Positions 1 to 9,700 of a stretch of DNA of 64,000 bases are shown one piece after another. The stretch lies in NCBI RefSeq assembly GCF_020447265.1, contig NZ_JAJADR010000005.1, positions 248,001-312,000 on the forward strand, in the 5' to 3' direction. Position 1 is the first letter of the stretch, and each line of letters starts with the position of its first letter. Position numbers and translations under genes: made by a program. The DNA is from Hymenobacter lucidus. GTDB lineage: Bacteria; Bacteroidota; Bacteroidia; Cytophagales; Hymenobacteraceae. Under the pieces are notes generated by a model, which did no database searches, was not told where the DNA came from, and was given only the letters and a program-made list of their open reading frames with translations.

Positions 1-370
1 TGACGAGCTGCTTGTAGTAGCCGCTCAGCTGCGGGTCCTGGCTTTCCTGCACGGCGCGCTGGTAGCCTTCTATCCGGTCATTCACGAAGTAGAGCAGCTC
101 GTTGAGCGTGTCGGTTTGAGCATTGCTGCCGGCTTTAGTGGCTTTACCGGCCTTATTGCCGCGCAGCAGCGCAGCCACCCCCACGGCCAGCAACGCACCG
201 CCAACTACTTTCTGGGTGGTGCTCATACGGCCGAGCAGGTCGCCTACGCTGCCTTTGTTGAGCCACTTACCGGCCTGGTTCAGCAAAGAGCCATCGGCAT
301 TCGAAGAGTCCCGCGAAGCGGAGTAGGAAGAAGCGCTGCCGCTACGAGTAGGTTGTTGGGAAGTATTCAT
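1..370 (-). CDS. DUF2383 (PA2169-type) ferritin-like protein, partial
   Basis: The frame opens at ATG 370 and runs off the left edge, so only the first 123 codons are visible. Residues 1-45 are Ser/Gly/Ala-rich, residues 52-70 form a hydrophobic stretch (VVGGALLAVGVAALL), and from residue 88 the sequence NELLYFVNDRIEGYQRAVQE resembles the first helix of DUF2383 four-helix-bundle proteins. The family is ferritin-like and usually stress-associated; its function is not firmly known. The hydrophobic N-terminal segment is an addition to the core domain. The gene is divergent from the DUF3817 gene, with a 186-bp gap between the two starts. The family assignment rests on one visible helix only. Confidence 0.6.
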   Translation of the reverse strand, partial: MNTSQQPTRSGSASSYSASRDSSNADGSLLNQAGKWLNKGSVGDLLGRMSTTQKVVGGALLAVGVAALLRGNKAGKATKAGSNAQTDTLNELLYFVNDRIEGYQRAVQESQDPQLSGYYKQLV

Positions 371-556
371 AATCAAAGAATATTTTGGTGAATTCTTTCC
401 GGGCTTACGGTATGCATGAACAATGAGTTAGGTCGAGCTTTGCAAATACCCTCTTTCAGGTTGTGCTTCGCGGGCGGTGTTTCGGCTCTATTTCGGCCCG
501 GTGGCCCGGCTCCGGGAATACCGCCGTATCTTGCGGCCTCACTCGTTGCTGTTCGT

Positions 557-856
557 ATGCTTTCTTCTCTGTGGCGGACTTCGCTAGGCCGCTTACGCAC
601 CGTTGGCTTTCTGGAAGGCGTATCTTTTCTGGTGCTGCTGGGTATTGCCATGCCGCTGAAATACTTAGCCGGCCAGCCCGAAGCCGTGCGTTTGGTGGGC
701 ATGGCCCACGGAGTATTGTTTGTACTCTACGTGCTGCTGGTCATCCAGGTCAGCCTTGCCCGGAGCTGGTCGTGGGGCAAGGCGCTGCTGGCGCTAGTGG
801 TATCGGTGGTACCGTTCGGCACTTTCTGGGCCGAGAAGAAGCTGTTTCAGGAGTAG
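557..856 (+). CDS. DUF3817 small integral membrane protein
   Basis: A 99-residue protein with about three hydrophobic segments (residues 15-35, 48-70 and 75-92). The sequence RLRTVGFLEGVSFLVLLGIAMP followed by G.AHG.LF and a C-terminal PFGTFW matches the DUF3817 (TIGR03954) family of short bacterial membrane proteins of unknown role. The frame is open further upstream to 416, but the family starts at about this methionine, and the extra 47 residues look unlike a protein (Pro/Gly/Arg-rich), so ATG 557 is preferred. The gene converges on the hydrolase gene, with a 24-bp gap. No function can be inferred. Confidence 0.75.
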   Translation: MLSSLWRTSLGRLRTVGFLEGVSFLVLLGIAMPLKYLAGQPEAVRLVGMAHGVLFVLYVLLVIQVSLARSWSWGKALLALVVSVVPFGTFWAEKKLFQE

Positions 857-880
857 CGCCGCCGGTGCCCTGCGGCCGCT

Positions 881-1885
881 TCACCTAGGCGGCTGGCCTT
901 CTGGCTGGGGCTTAGCTTTAGCCTTAGCGTCAGCGGCGCGGCTACCCGGTGCCGGCACCTCCTCGGCCAGGATTTCGGCTACGGCCCGTAGCGCCTCCGC
1001 TGAGGTTTCGATGCCATGGCCAGTATTGGCAAACACCCGCACGCCGCGCAGATTTGGCAAGTCGCGCCGCGCCACTGCCACCGACTTGCGGTAGGGAAAC
1101 AGCAGGTCCTTTTCGCCCACCAGCAAATATACTTCAGAGGTGACGCGGGCCAACTCGGTGGCGGGCATGGCGTAGGGCTTCTGGGTGCGGTCCTGGTAGT
1201 GTTGGATGGCAAACAGCTCATAGTCGGCCAACAGCTGGCGGGCCGGGGCCGACAGCTCGTGGTAGCCGGGACAGAACACGGCCGCGTCCAGAAACTTCAG
1301 CACGTTGGGCATGGTGGGACGCAGCAGCGGCAGCAGGTTGTAGTAGAGGTTGCGCCACGACAACGAAAACGGCTGCAGGCCCCCCGGGTTCAGCAGCACG
1401 ATCTTGCCGACCAGCTCGGGCGCCACCTGGCTGAGCTTAAGGGCCAGCAGGCCCCCGAAGGAAGCCCCCAGGATGTGCGCCTGAGCCAGGCCCAGTTGCC
1501 GCAGCAGGCAGGCGGCCCAGTAGCCGTACTCGTTGCTTTTCACAGCGGGCGTGGTGCCCTCACTCAGGCAGGGCTGGCCGTTCACATCTACCAGGAAAAT
1601 ACGGTAGCGGGCTTTGAGCGGGGCTAGGTTGTTGTCGAGGTCCCAGAATAAACCCACGGTGCGGAAGCCGGGAAACACGACCACCGCGGGCCAGTCGGGT
1701 TGGTCGAGGTTAATACCCCACACGATAGTAGTACCCAACGGGCCTGGCACTTCCAGGCGGTGGTAGCGGCAGCCGTTGAGCTGCTCGACCTGCGCCACCC
1801 AGCCGTTGAGAAAAGCCGTGGCGGCGGGCAGATCCTTGAAAAAGGAGTGGTAGCGTTTCGGAGCGGTAGTGGGGGCCTGTTGCAT
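881..1885 (-). CDS. alpha/beta-fold hydrolase
   Basis: A 334-residue alpha/beta hydrolase. The nucleophile elbow GASFGG carries Ser142; a late GEKD and a C-terminal GHG (FANTGHGIE) supply the likely acid and histidine. The substrate is unknown. There is no signal peptide, so it is probably cytoplasmic. The frame stays open another 98 codons upstream, but that stretch overlaps the Crp/Fnr gene in another frame and is Ser/Arg/Trp-rich junk, so ATG 1885 is chosen. It lies 52 bp downstream of the Crp/Fnr gene on the same strand and could be co-transcribed with it. The C-terminus ends in a low-complexity Ala/Lys/Pro tail. Confidence 0.8.
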   Translation of the reverse strand: MQQAPTTAPKRYHSFFKDLPAATAFLNGWVAQVEQLNGCRYHRLEVPGPLGTTIVWGINLDQPDWPAVVVFPGFRTVGLFWDLDNNLAPLKARYRIFLVDVNGQPCLSEGTTPAVKSNEYGYWAACLLRQLGLAQAHILGASFGGLLALKLSQVAPELVGKIVLLNPGGLQPFSLSWRNLYYNLLPLLRPTMPNVLKFLDAAVFCPGYHELSAPARQLLADYELFAIQHYQDRTQKPYAMPATELARVTSEVYLLVGEKDLLFPYRKSVAVARRDLPNLRGVRVFANTGHGIETSAEALRAVAEILAEEVPAPGSRAADAKAKAKPQPEGQPPR

Positions 1886-1937
1886 GCCGCAAACTACGGG
1901 GCTGGGCCGGCGGCAAATGTTGGTACAAACCAAGTTT

Positions 1938-2540
1938 TCAGATCCGGATGGAGTTATAGAGCTTGCTGAAATTGGTAGGATCAATGTGCAGGTAGCTGGC
2001 AATGTACTTGTGGGGCACGAGCTGAAACAGCGGGGCGCTGCGCTGGGTGAAGCGCACAAACCGCTCCTCGATGCTACAGCTGTGGAACTCCTTGTGCCGG
2101 GCAGCCAGCCCCACAAATTTGGCCTCCACCATCTTGCGAAACAGCCGCTCCAACTGCTGCGACTGGTCGAAGAGCTCATTCAGACGCTGAAACGAAATGT
2201 AGGCCAGCCGGCTGGGCGTCAGGGCCCGGATGGCGTATTCGGAGGGGTTCTGATTGAGAAACGAGTCGGGGATGCCGGCCAACGACAGCGGGTAGGAAAA
2301 CGACACGACGTGCTCCTTGCCGTCGTTGTTGAAATAGGCAATCTGTACGCCTTCGTACACGAAGTATAGGTCGCGCTCCACACTGCCTTCCCGCACCACC
2401 AACTCGCCTTTCTGGTAGCGCACGGTTTGCAGCTCGGCAAAAAGAAGCTGGTACACACTCTCGTCGGTGTCGTGAAACTTGCGCAGGAAGGGAATGTAGT
2501 CGGCAGCCGTAATGGAGACAACAGGCGGAGCAGCGGGCAT
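1938..2540 (-). CDS. Crp/Fnr family transcriptional regulator
   Basis: A 200-residue regulator with an N-terminal cyclic-nucleotide-binding-like beta-roll (about residues 15-130; note GELVVREGSVERDLYFVYEG) and a short C-terminal helix-turn-helix ending IASYLHIDPTNFSKLYNSIRI. This is the usual size and layout for the small Crp-like regulators of Bacteroidota, many of which bind no cAMP. No Fnr-type cysteine cluster is seen. The start could also be the in-frame ATG at 2582; ATG 2540 gives the typical N-terminus (MPAAPPVVSITAADY). The alpha/beta hydrolase follows directly and may be a target or partner. Confidence 0.85.
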   Translation of the reverse strand: MPAAPPVVSITAADYIPFLRKFHDTDESVYQLLFAELQTVRYQKGELVVREGSVERDLYFVYEGVQIAYFNNDGKEHVVSFSYPLSLAGIPDSFLNQNPSEYAIRALTPSRLAYISFQRLNELFDQSQQLERLFRKMVEAKFVGLAARHKEFHSCSIEERFVRFTQRSAPLFQLVPHKYIASYLHIDPTNFSKLYNSIRI

Positions 2541-2709
2541 ACAGCAAGCAGATAAGAACGGGCCGCCGAAACCGAAGGCCATAGCTAAAGCTACGCAAAT
2601 ACCGGCGGCTGCGTGCCGCTACTAGCAGGCAGTGGCCCTACCTTGCCGATGCGCCACAATACCGCAATGCGCGCCGGCGTTCGGCTTGCTTACCTCTACA
2701 TCTGCTCTT

Positions 2710-3423
2710 ATGCCTGTTTCTGCTCCTGCCTTGTCGTTGCCGCTGGCTTCGGTTCGAATTGGTCAGCCCGAAGCCGCCGAGGCGCTTGGCCGCGCTTGGG
2801 TGTCGGCTATTCGCAAAGTCGAAATCACCGGCCCGGTGTGGCTGGATGCGCTAAACCTAGCCGGCGACCTGCAGGCCGACCAGAAAAACCACGGCGGCCC
2901 CGACCAGGCGCTGTGCGTGTATTCGGGCGGGCACTACGCCTACTGGAGCCAGCAGCTAAGCCAACCCATGCTCCCCGGCAGCTTCGGTGAAAACCTGACC
3001 CTGGCTGGCGACTATACCGAGCACGACGTGTGCCTAGGCGACATTTTCCGGCTGGGCGGGGCCATCGTTCAGATTTCGCAGCCCCGCTCGCCCTGCTACA
3101 AGCTGGGGCTGCGCTGGCAAACGCCCCTGCTGCCCAAGTACCTGCAGGACTCGGGCCGCACCGGCTGGTATATGCGCGTGCTGCAGCCCGGCCTAGTAGC
3201 ACCCACCGATGCGCTGGTGCTGCAAGAGCGGCCCTACCCCGAATGGCCAATTACGCTGGTCAACAGCGTGAAGTATGAGCGGCGCGAAGAGGTGGAGCTG
3301 GTGGCAGCACTAGTGGCCTGCCCGGCGCTGGGCCAGCAGTGGCAGCGCAAGCTGCGGAGCCGCTTGGCCGGCAGCGCCCCGCTCTACGACGATGCCAATC
3401 GGCTGGAAGGCCCGGCAGAGTAG
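2710..3423 (+). CDS. MOSC domain-containing protein (YiiM-like)
   Basis: A 237-residue protein with a MOSC domain at about residues 25-165 and a C-terminal helical (3-alpha) region. The conserved cysteine is in the motif PRSPCYKLGLRW, and DQKNHGGPDQALCVY and GSFGENLT are typical of YiiM-type proteins. MOSC domains bind molybdenum cofactor as a Mo-Cys ligand and act in Moco sulfuration or in reduction of N-hydroxylated compounds; YiiM-type proteins belong to the second group. ATG 2710 is taken as the start because the open frame upstream (from 2632) is Cys/Pro-rich and unlike the family. A molybdenum enzyme operon (paoABC) lies far away at 51.7-55.5 kb. Confidence 0.85.
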   Translation: MPVSAPALSLPLASVRIGQPEAAEALGRAWVSAIRKVEITGPVWLDALNLAGDLQADQKNHGGPDQALCVYSGGHYAYWSQQLSQPMLPGSFGENLTLAGDYTEHDVCLGDIFRLGGAIVQISQPRSPCYKLGLRWQTPLLPKYLQDSGRTGWYMRVLQPGLVAPTDALVLQERPYPEWPITLVNSVKYERREEVELVAALVACPALGQQWQRKLRSRLAGSAPLYDDANRLEGPAE

Positions 3424-3512
3424 CGTTACGGTGGCGGGTGCCAGCCGAACCGTGGCCGGCGCTGCTCCTGCTGCCGCACATTCAGCTAGCTGCATTTACG
3501 CGGCAGGTAGTG

Positions 3513-3520
3513 TATATTTG
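3513..3520 (+). promoter_or_regulatory. Bacteroidota -7 promoter element (TATATTTG)
   Basis: TATATTTG matches the Bacteroidota sigma-factor -7 consensus TAnnTTTG exactly and lies 44 bp before the TTG start of the hybrid sensor gene. No convincing -33 TTG box is seen at the usual spacing, so this rests on the -7 motif alone. Confidence 0.45.
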
Positions 3521-3564
3521 GTAGGCGCTACCACCCGATACTCTGCCGGAGCGCTGCAATCAGG

Positions 3565-6375
3565 TTGAACAGACATCTTTTTCTTTCTTTGCGCCTCGTG
3601 CTGCTGCCCGTGCTGGCGCTGCTGAGCGGCTGTGCCCAGTCGCACAAGTCCACGCCGGCCTACCGTATCGGATTTTCGCAGTGCAGCACCGTGGGGCCGT
3701 GGCGGCGGGCCATGCTGGCCGGTATGGAGCGGGAGCTGAGCTTTCACCCCGAAGTAAAGCTGCGCATGCTCGATGCTCACGACAACAGCCAGGCCCAGCA
3801 GCAGCAGATCCGGGAGCTGGTGCGCGGCGGCATCGACTTGCTCATTGTATCACCTTATGAGGCGGGCCCGGTAACGCCGGCCGTGGAGGAAGCCTACGCC
3901 CAGGGAATTCCGGTGGTGCTGCTCGATAGACGCACCGCTTCGCAGCAGTACACAGCCTACGTGGGCGGCGACAACTTGGAAGTGGGCCAGACGGCTGCCC
4001 GCTACGCAGCCCGCCTACTCAATCATCACGGCAACATCATCGAAGTGCTGGGCACGCCCGGCTCGTCGGCTACTTCCGACCGGCACCAGGGTTTTGCCCA
4101 GGGCCTGACGGCCAATCCGGGGCTGCGCGTGGTAAGCCAGGTAACCGGCGACTGGACCGAGAAAAAGCTGCCGGCGCTGAAAGCCGCTTTGCAGGCTCAT
4201 CCGGAGGTTTCACTGATATTTTCGCACAACGACGGCATGGGCCGCGGGGCCGCCGAAGCGTGTCAGGAGCTGGGGGTTGCGGGCCGGGTAAAGATTATCG
4301 GGGTAGATGCCCTGGCCGGCAAAAACGAAGGCCTCGACTTGGTGCAGCGCGGGCTGCTGACGGCCTCGGTGCTGTATTCGCCGGGCGGGGAAGACGCCAT
4401 CCGGACGGCGCTGAAAATCCTGAACAAGGAGCCCTACAAACGGGAAAATAAGCTCGGTACCATCGTCATCGACTCGACCAACGTGCTGACCATGCAGCAG
4501 CAGACCGACAAGATGGTAACCCAGCAGCAGGATATTGAGCGGCAGCAAAGCCTGCTCCAGCGCCTGCAGGCCACCTATGCCAGTCAGCAAACGATACTCT
4601 ACGGCCTGCTGGCCACGCTGCTGGGCGCTACCGTACTGGGTATGATAGCCTGGAACTCGGCCCGAAAAAACCGTCAGATCAACCACCAGCTGGCCCTGCA
4701 GAACGCCGAAAACGACAAGATTAACCGCCGGCTAGTCAGCCAGAACGAGGAAATAAGCTCCCAGCGCAACCAGCTCGAAGCCCTGGCCGAACAGTCGAAA
4801 GCCGATACGGAGGCCAAGCTGCGCTTCTTCACCAACTTCTCGCACGAGCTGCGCACCCCGCTTACCCTCATTCTGGGCCCGGTGGAAGAGCTGCTCACCA
4901 GCAGCCCCGACCTGAGCACGGCCCAGCGCCAGGACCTGGCTCTGGTGCGGCGCAACACCCAGCGCCTGCTCCAACTGGTGAATCAGCTGCTGGATTTCCG
5001 CAAGATTGAAGTCGGCAAAATGGCCGTGCGCGCCACTGAGGGCAACCTGGTGGCTTTCGTGCGCGAAATAGTGGATGCCTTTGAGAAGCCAGCCCGGCTG
5101 CGGGGTGTGGAGCTGCGCTTTCTGGCCGCCGAGCCGGTGCTGACGGCCTGGTTTGACGGTAATATCCTCGACAAGGTATTTTTCAACCTACTCAGCAACG
5201 CCCTCAAGTTCACGCCCGATCAGGGCCGCATCACCATCAGCTTGCAGCCCGGCGAGGACCAGACGGTGCGCGTGAGCGTGGCCGATACTGGCCGCGGCAT
5301 CAGTGACCAGGACCGGGCCCACATCTTCGAGTGGTTTTACCAGGGCGACCAGGGCGCGGTGGCCAAAGGCTCGGGTATGGGCCTGGCGCTGGCGCAAGGG
5401 CTGGTGCGCCTGCACGAAGGGCAGCTCTCGTTCAGTAGTCAGCCGGGGCAGGGCAGTACATTTATCGTAACGCTGCCCCGTGAATTGCCCCAGGACCTAC
5501 GCTCCCACGAGCCAGCCGCCCCTACTCTGCTCACGCTCGATGAGCCCGAAGCCATTCCAAACGACTTCGGGCCCGATGCCGATGCGGTGACTTCCGAAAC
5601 GGGCAGCGAAACGCTGGTGCTCGTTATTGAGGACAACCCCGAAGTAAACGACTTCCTGGCCCGGCGGCTGCGCACCGATTTCCGGGTGCAGACGGCCACC
5701 GACGGCCACACGGGCTTCCGGCTGGCCACCGACCTGATTCCGGACCTGATAGTGTGCGACGTGATGATGCCCGGCCTGAGCGGCCTGGAAGTAGTAACCC
5801 AGCTGCGGGCCGACTGGCGCACCTCGCATATCCCGGTGGTGCTGCTCACGGCCCGCAACGCGCCCGAGCAGCAGGTGGAAGGCGTGCAGGCCGGCGCCGA
5901 CCTGTACCTGACCAAGCCCTTTAACCCAACCTTCCTGCTGGAGAGCGTGCGGACCCTGCTGGCCAATCGGGCCCGGCAGCGGGAGCATTTCCGGCGGGAG
6001 CTGAGCGTGGACACCGCCACGGTAGCGCCGAGCAACCCCGACCAGAAATTCCTGAACGACCTGACGGCTATTGTGGAAGCCAACCTGACCAAGACTGACC
6101 TGAGCGTGGAGGATATTGCCCGCAGCCTGGGCATTTCGCGCATGCAGCTCTACCGCAAGGTGAAAGCCGTGCTGGGCACCGGTGTCACCGACTTCATTCA
6201 GGGCCTGCGCCTGACCAAGGCCCGCGAAATGCTGCTCGACGAAGCCCTAACGATTTCGGAGGTAGCCTACGAGCTGGGCTTCTCGTCGCCGTCCTACTTC
6301 TCCACCAGCTTCAAAGCCCGCTACCAGATTTCGCCCTCCGAGTTTCGTAGCCTGCACATCGCGCCGCAGCACTGA
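3565..6375 (+). CDS. hybrid two-component sensor/regulator with periplasmic sugar-binding domain (HTCS)
   Basis: A 936-residue one-protein signalling system. In order: lipoprotein-like signal with LLSGC (Cys23); type 1 periplasmic sugar-binding domain, about 33-310 (RbsB/LacI-like); transmembrane helix about 344-364; coiled coil; HisKA with FSHELRTPL (His427); HATPase with NALKF, DTGRGI and GSGMGLAL; receiver domain with phospho-acceptor Asp732 in CDVMMPG; C-terminal AraC-type helix-turn-helix (about 835-932). In Bacteroides, such HTCS proteins sense a mono- or oligosaccharide and switch on the adjacent Sus-like locus; the RbsB-like sensor type is the fructose-sensing kind. The start codon is TTG: no in-frame ATG precedes the signal peptide. 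It is separated from susC by a terminator. The ligand is unknown; a glucan-derived sugar is inferred from the neighbours. Confidence 0.92.
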   Translation: MNRHLFLSLRLVLLPVLALLSGCAQSHKSTPAYRIGFSQCSTVGPWRRAMLAGMERELSFHPEVKLRMLDAHDNSQAQQQQIRELVRGGIDLLIVSPYEAGPVTPAVEEAYAQGIPVVLLDRRTASQQYTAYVGGDNLEVGQTAARYAARLLNHHGNIIEVLGTPGSSATSDRHQGFAQGLTANPGLRVVSQVTGDWTEKKLPALKAALQAHPEVSLIFSHNDGMGRGAAEACQELGVAGRVKIIGVDALAGKNEGLDLVQRGLLTASVLYSPGGEDAIRTALKILNKEPYKRENKLGTIVIDSTNVLTMQQQTDKMVTQQQDIERQQSLLQRLQATYASQQTILYGLLATLLGATVLGMIAWNSARKNRQINHQLALQNAENDKINRRLVSQNEEISSQRNQLEALAEQSKADTEAKLRFFTNFSHELRTPLTLILGPVEELLTSSPDLSTAQRQDLALVRRNTQRLLQLVNQLLDFRKIEVGKMAVRATEGNLVAFVREIVDAFEKPARLRGVELRFLAAEPVLTAWFDGNILDKVFFNLLSNALKFTPDQGRITISLQPGEDQTVRVSVADTGRGISDQDRAHIFEWFYQGDQGAVAKGSGMGLALAQGLVRLHEGQLSFSSQPGQGSTFIVTLPRELPQDLRSHEPAAPTLLTLDEPEAIPNDFGPDADAVTSETGSETLVLVIEDNPEVNDFLARRLRTDFRVQTATDGHTGFRLATDLIPDLIVCDVMMPGLSGLEVVTQLRADWRTSHIPVVLLTARNAPEQQVEGVQAGADLYLTKPFNPTFLLESVRTLLANRARQREHFRRELSVDTATVAPSNPDQKFLNDLTAIVEANLTKTDLSVEDIARSLGISRMQLYRKVKAVLGTGVTDFIQGLRLTKAREMLLDEALTISEVAYELGFSSPSYFSTSFKARYQISPSEFRSLHIAPQH

Positions 6376-6405
6376 AATATTCTCAAAAGCCCCGCAAGAA
6401 AACCT

Positions 6406-6440
6406 AAACCGGCTCTATCCCAGAGCCGGTTTTTTTATTT
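6406..6440 (+). terminator. intrinsic terminator after the HTCS gene
   Basis: An 11-bp stem (AAACCGGCTCT paired with AGAGCCGGTTT) around loop ATCCC, followed by a run of T. It ends the regulator transcript 31 bp after its stop and separates it from susC. Confidence 0.9.
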
Positions 6441-6568
6441 TTAATTTTCTGTTAATCAATATTTTATACGCCATTTAGCTGCTGAACGAATTTTGAAACA
6501 AATCAGCAAGTGCTTGCCGGCGCAGGCAGTGAATTTTGTGCCAATCAGTTCGACGGACGTGCGCTGTA

Positions 6569-6586
6569 GCTGCAAACGTTTGCAGC
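6569..6586 (+). promoter_or_regulatory. perfect 18-bp palindrome ahead of susC (operator candidate)
   Basis: GCTGCAAACGTTTGCAGC is its own reverse complement. The central AAACGTTT with a CG core resembles operators of LacI/GalR-family regulators. It lies 177 bp before the susC start and about 30 bp after a GAATTTTG at 6531-6538 (one mismatch to TAnnTTTG; a second copy is at 6488-6495). Whether the bound protein is the adjacent HTCS or an unlinked regulator cannot be told. The rest of the 387-bp gap 6376-6762 holds the terminator, an AT-rich stretch at about 6430-6500 and nothing else recognisable. Confidence 0.6.
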
Positions 6587-6762
6587 ACACGAAAGCCGGT
6601 TTCCCGGGCTGACTTCGGCAGTAGCAGCGGCTTTACTGACTACTCACTCACCACTCCAATCCTCTGTTTACCCGGGCGGCCCGGGTCGGCGCTGCCTGCT
6701 TCCGAAGGCATGCTACCGGGCCGTCCTTCTGCTCCCTCTCCCATCATTTAACCCACTTTACT

Positions 6763-9700
6763 ATGCCCTTTCTACTCCAATTCCCCCACGGCTCCCGCCC
6801 GCTGCGGCTGCTGCTGACCCCGGCACTGGGCAGCATCATGCTCACGAGCATTGCGGCGGCCAGCCCGGTTTCCGGGGCAGTTACGTCCCACCCCTGGGCC
6901 ACTATTCCCGGGCAGCCGGCGGCCGGCGGCCTCTCGTCGTTTTTCCTGGTAAATGGCCCGGTTTCGGGCCGGGTAGTGGATTCCAAAGGCGAGGGAATGC
7001 CAGGCGTGACGGTGGTAGTAGCCGGCACCACGCTGGGCAGCGCCACCAATACCAACGGTGACTTCATGATATCCGACGTGCCGGCCGGCGCCCAGACGCT
7101 GGTTATTTCCTCGGTGGGCTTCGTCACGGTGCGCATCCCGATTACGGTAGTCGATGGCCAGGCCACGCAGGTAAGCAGCACCACGCTGCAGGAAGACACC
7201 CAGGCCCTGAGCGAGGTGGTAGTAGTAGGCTACGGCACCCAGACGCGCCAGGAGCTGACCACGGCCGTATCGTCGGTGAGCAGCAAAGCTATTGAGCGGC
7301 AAACCGTGGCTGGCTTCGACCAGGCGCTGCAGGGCCAGGCCCCCGGCGTGCAGGTGACGGCCCCCAGCGGCGCGCCCGGCGCGGGTATCAACGTGCGCAT
7401 CCGGGGCAACAACTCCGTGAGCTTGAGCAACTCGCCCCTGTACGTCATCGACGGTGTGCCGGTGTTTCCGACCTACGACCGGGAGCTGAGCGTGGGCAAC
7501 CAGAAGCCCAACCCGCTGAACACGATTAACCCCAACGACATCGAGAGCATCGACGTGCTAAAGGACGGCGCGGCGGCGGCTATTTATGGCCTGCGCGCTT
7601 CCAACGGCGTTATCGTCATTACGACCAAGCGCGGCAAAGTGGGCAAGCCCCAGCTGGGCTTCAGCATGTACTACGGCCGGCAGGAGCTGCGCAAAAAGCA
7701 AGATCTGCTCAACGCCCGTCAGTTTGCCGAATACTACAACGAGGCCCGCGTGAATGCCGGCCAGACCGCGCCCTACACCGACCTCAACAACCTGCCCGCC
7801 GACACCGACTGGCAGGATGAGATGTACCGCGAGGCGGCCATCCAGAACTACCAGCTGAACGTGAGCGGCGGCACCGACAAGACGCGCTACTACGTATCGG
7901 GCGGCTATTTCAAGCAGGACGGCATCATTCTCAACTCCGGCTTCAACCGCTACAACTTCAAGCTGAACCTGGACCAGCAGGCCGGCACCAAGTTCCGCCT
8001 GGGCACCAACCTGAACCTGAGCCGCACCTTCAACAACGGCAGTGTGCGGAGTGAGCTGCCCCTGGGCGGCTCGGGCACCGTACTCGGCGCCCTGGCCCAG
8101 ATTCCGACCGTGCCCGTGCGCAACCCCGACGGCACCTACGGCCTGAACCCTTTCTCGCTGTCGGACAACCCGATTGGCAACCTGCTCGAAACCAACAACA
8201 AAGCCATTACCTACCAAACGGTGGGCAACGTGTACGGCGAGGCCGACATCCTGTCGAACCTGAAGTTCCGCACCTCGTTTGGCATCGACTTCCGGGCCCA
8301 GCTCGAAAACGAGTTTATCACCCGCGAATACCCCGGCACCTCCCGCACCACGCCCGAAGCCAACCTGAAGGGCAGTGGCCGCACCGGCACTACCCAGCAG
8401 GCCATCTGGCTCTGGGAAAATACGCTGACCTACAACCCCAAGCTCGGCGACCGGCACAACCTGACGCTGCTGGCCGGCCAGTCGGTGCAGGAGTCTAACC
8501 GCTTTGCGTCCAACGCGGCCACGGTGGGCTACCCGTCCAACGCCAACCCTTACATTTCGGCCGGCACCACCCGCACCGGCGGTAGCAGCTACGAGGAAGA
8601 ATGGGGCCTGATGAGCTACTTCGGCCGCGCCATCTACAACTACGATGAGCGCTACTTGGCCACGCTCAGCATGCGGGCCGACGGCACCAGCCGTTTCGAC
8701 AAGAAATTCGGCTACTTCCCGGCCGTGTCGGTGGCTTGGCGCATTGCCAAAGAGTCGTTCTTCCCCCAGAACAGCATCGTGTCGGACCTCAAAATCCGGG
8801 GTAGCTTCGGCATCAATGGCAACCAGGAAATTCCGCCCTACGACCGGTTCAGCCTCTACGATACGGGCTCGAACTACGCGGGCTACAGCGGCAGCGGCAT
8901 TTCGGGCGGTATCCGGCCCGGCCGCATCGGCAACCGCGACCTGAAGTGGGAAACCACCAAGCAGTATGACCTGGGCCTGAACATCGGCTTTTTGCAGGAC
9001 CGCGCCACGCTGGAAATCGACGCCTACCGCAAACGCTCGACCGACCTGCTGACCGACGTGCCGATTGCCCCGAGCACTGGCGCCCAGACGCTGAACGTAC
9101 TTCAGAACGTGGGTATCACGGAAAACAAGGGCCTGGAGCTGAGTTTAACCACCAACACGGTGCAAGGGGAAGCCGGCAGCTTTGGCTGGACGACCAACCT
9201 GAACTTCACCATGAACCGCAACAAGGTGATTGACTTCGGCCAGCTCACCAACGACCAGAACCAGCTGGTAGACCGCGAGGTGATTTATGGCAACACCAAC
9301 AGCATTCTGCGCAAAGGCTCACCGCTGAGCTCGTTCTACGGCTTTGTGGCCCAGGGCATCTTCCAGACCACGGACGAAATCAAGAACGCCCCGACCCAGA
9401 GCAACGCCAAGCCCGGCGACATCCGGTTTGCCGACCTGAACGGCGACAAGGTGATTGACAACAAGGACCGCACCATCATCGGCAACCCGAACCCCAAGGC
9501 CGTAGCCGGTGTCACCAACACCTTCACCTACATGGGCCTGGAGCTGACGGCCTTCTTCCAGGGCAGCTTCGGCAACGACATCCAGAACATCAACCGTCAG
9601 ACCATCGACGCCATGTCGGGGGCCGAAAACCAGAGCACCCGCGTGCTGAACCGCTGGACGCCGAGCAACACCAACACCGACATTCCGCGGGCCGTGATTG

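Noticed and set aside
881..2179. A 432-codon frame extending the alpha/beta hydrolase upstream
   Set aside because: The extra 98 codons overlap the Crp/Fnr gene in another frame and are Ser/Arg/Trp-rich; the protein starts at ATG 1885.
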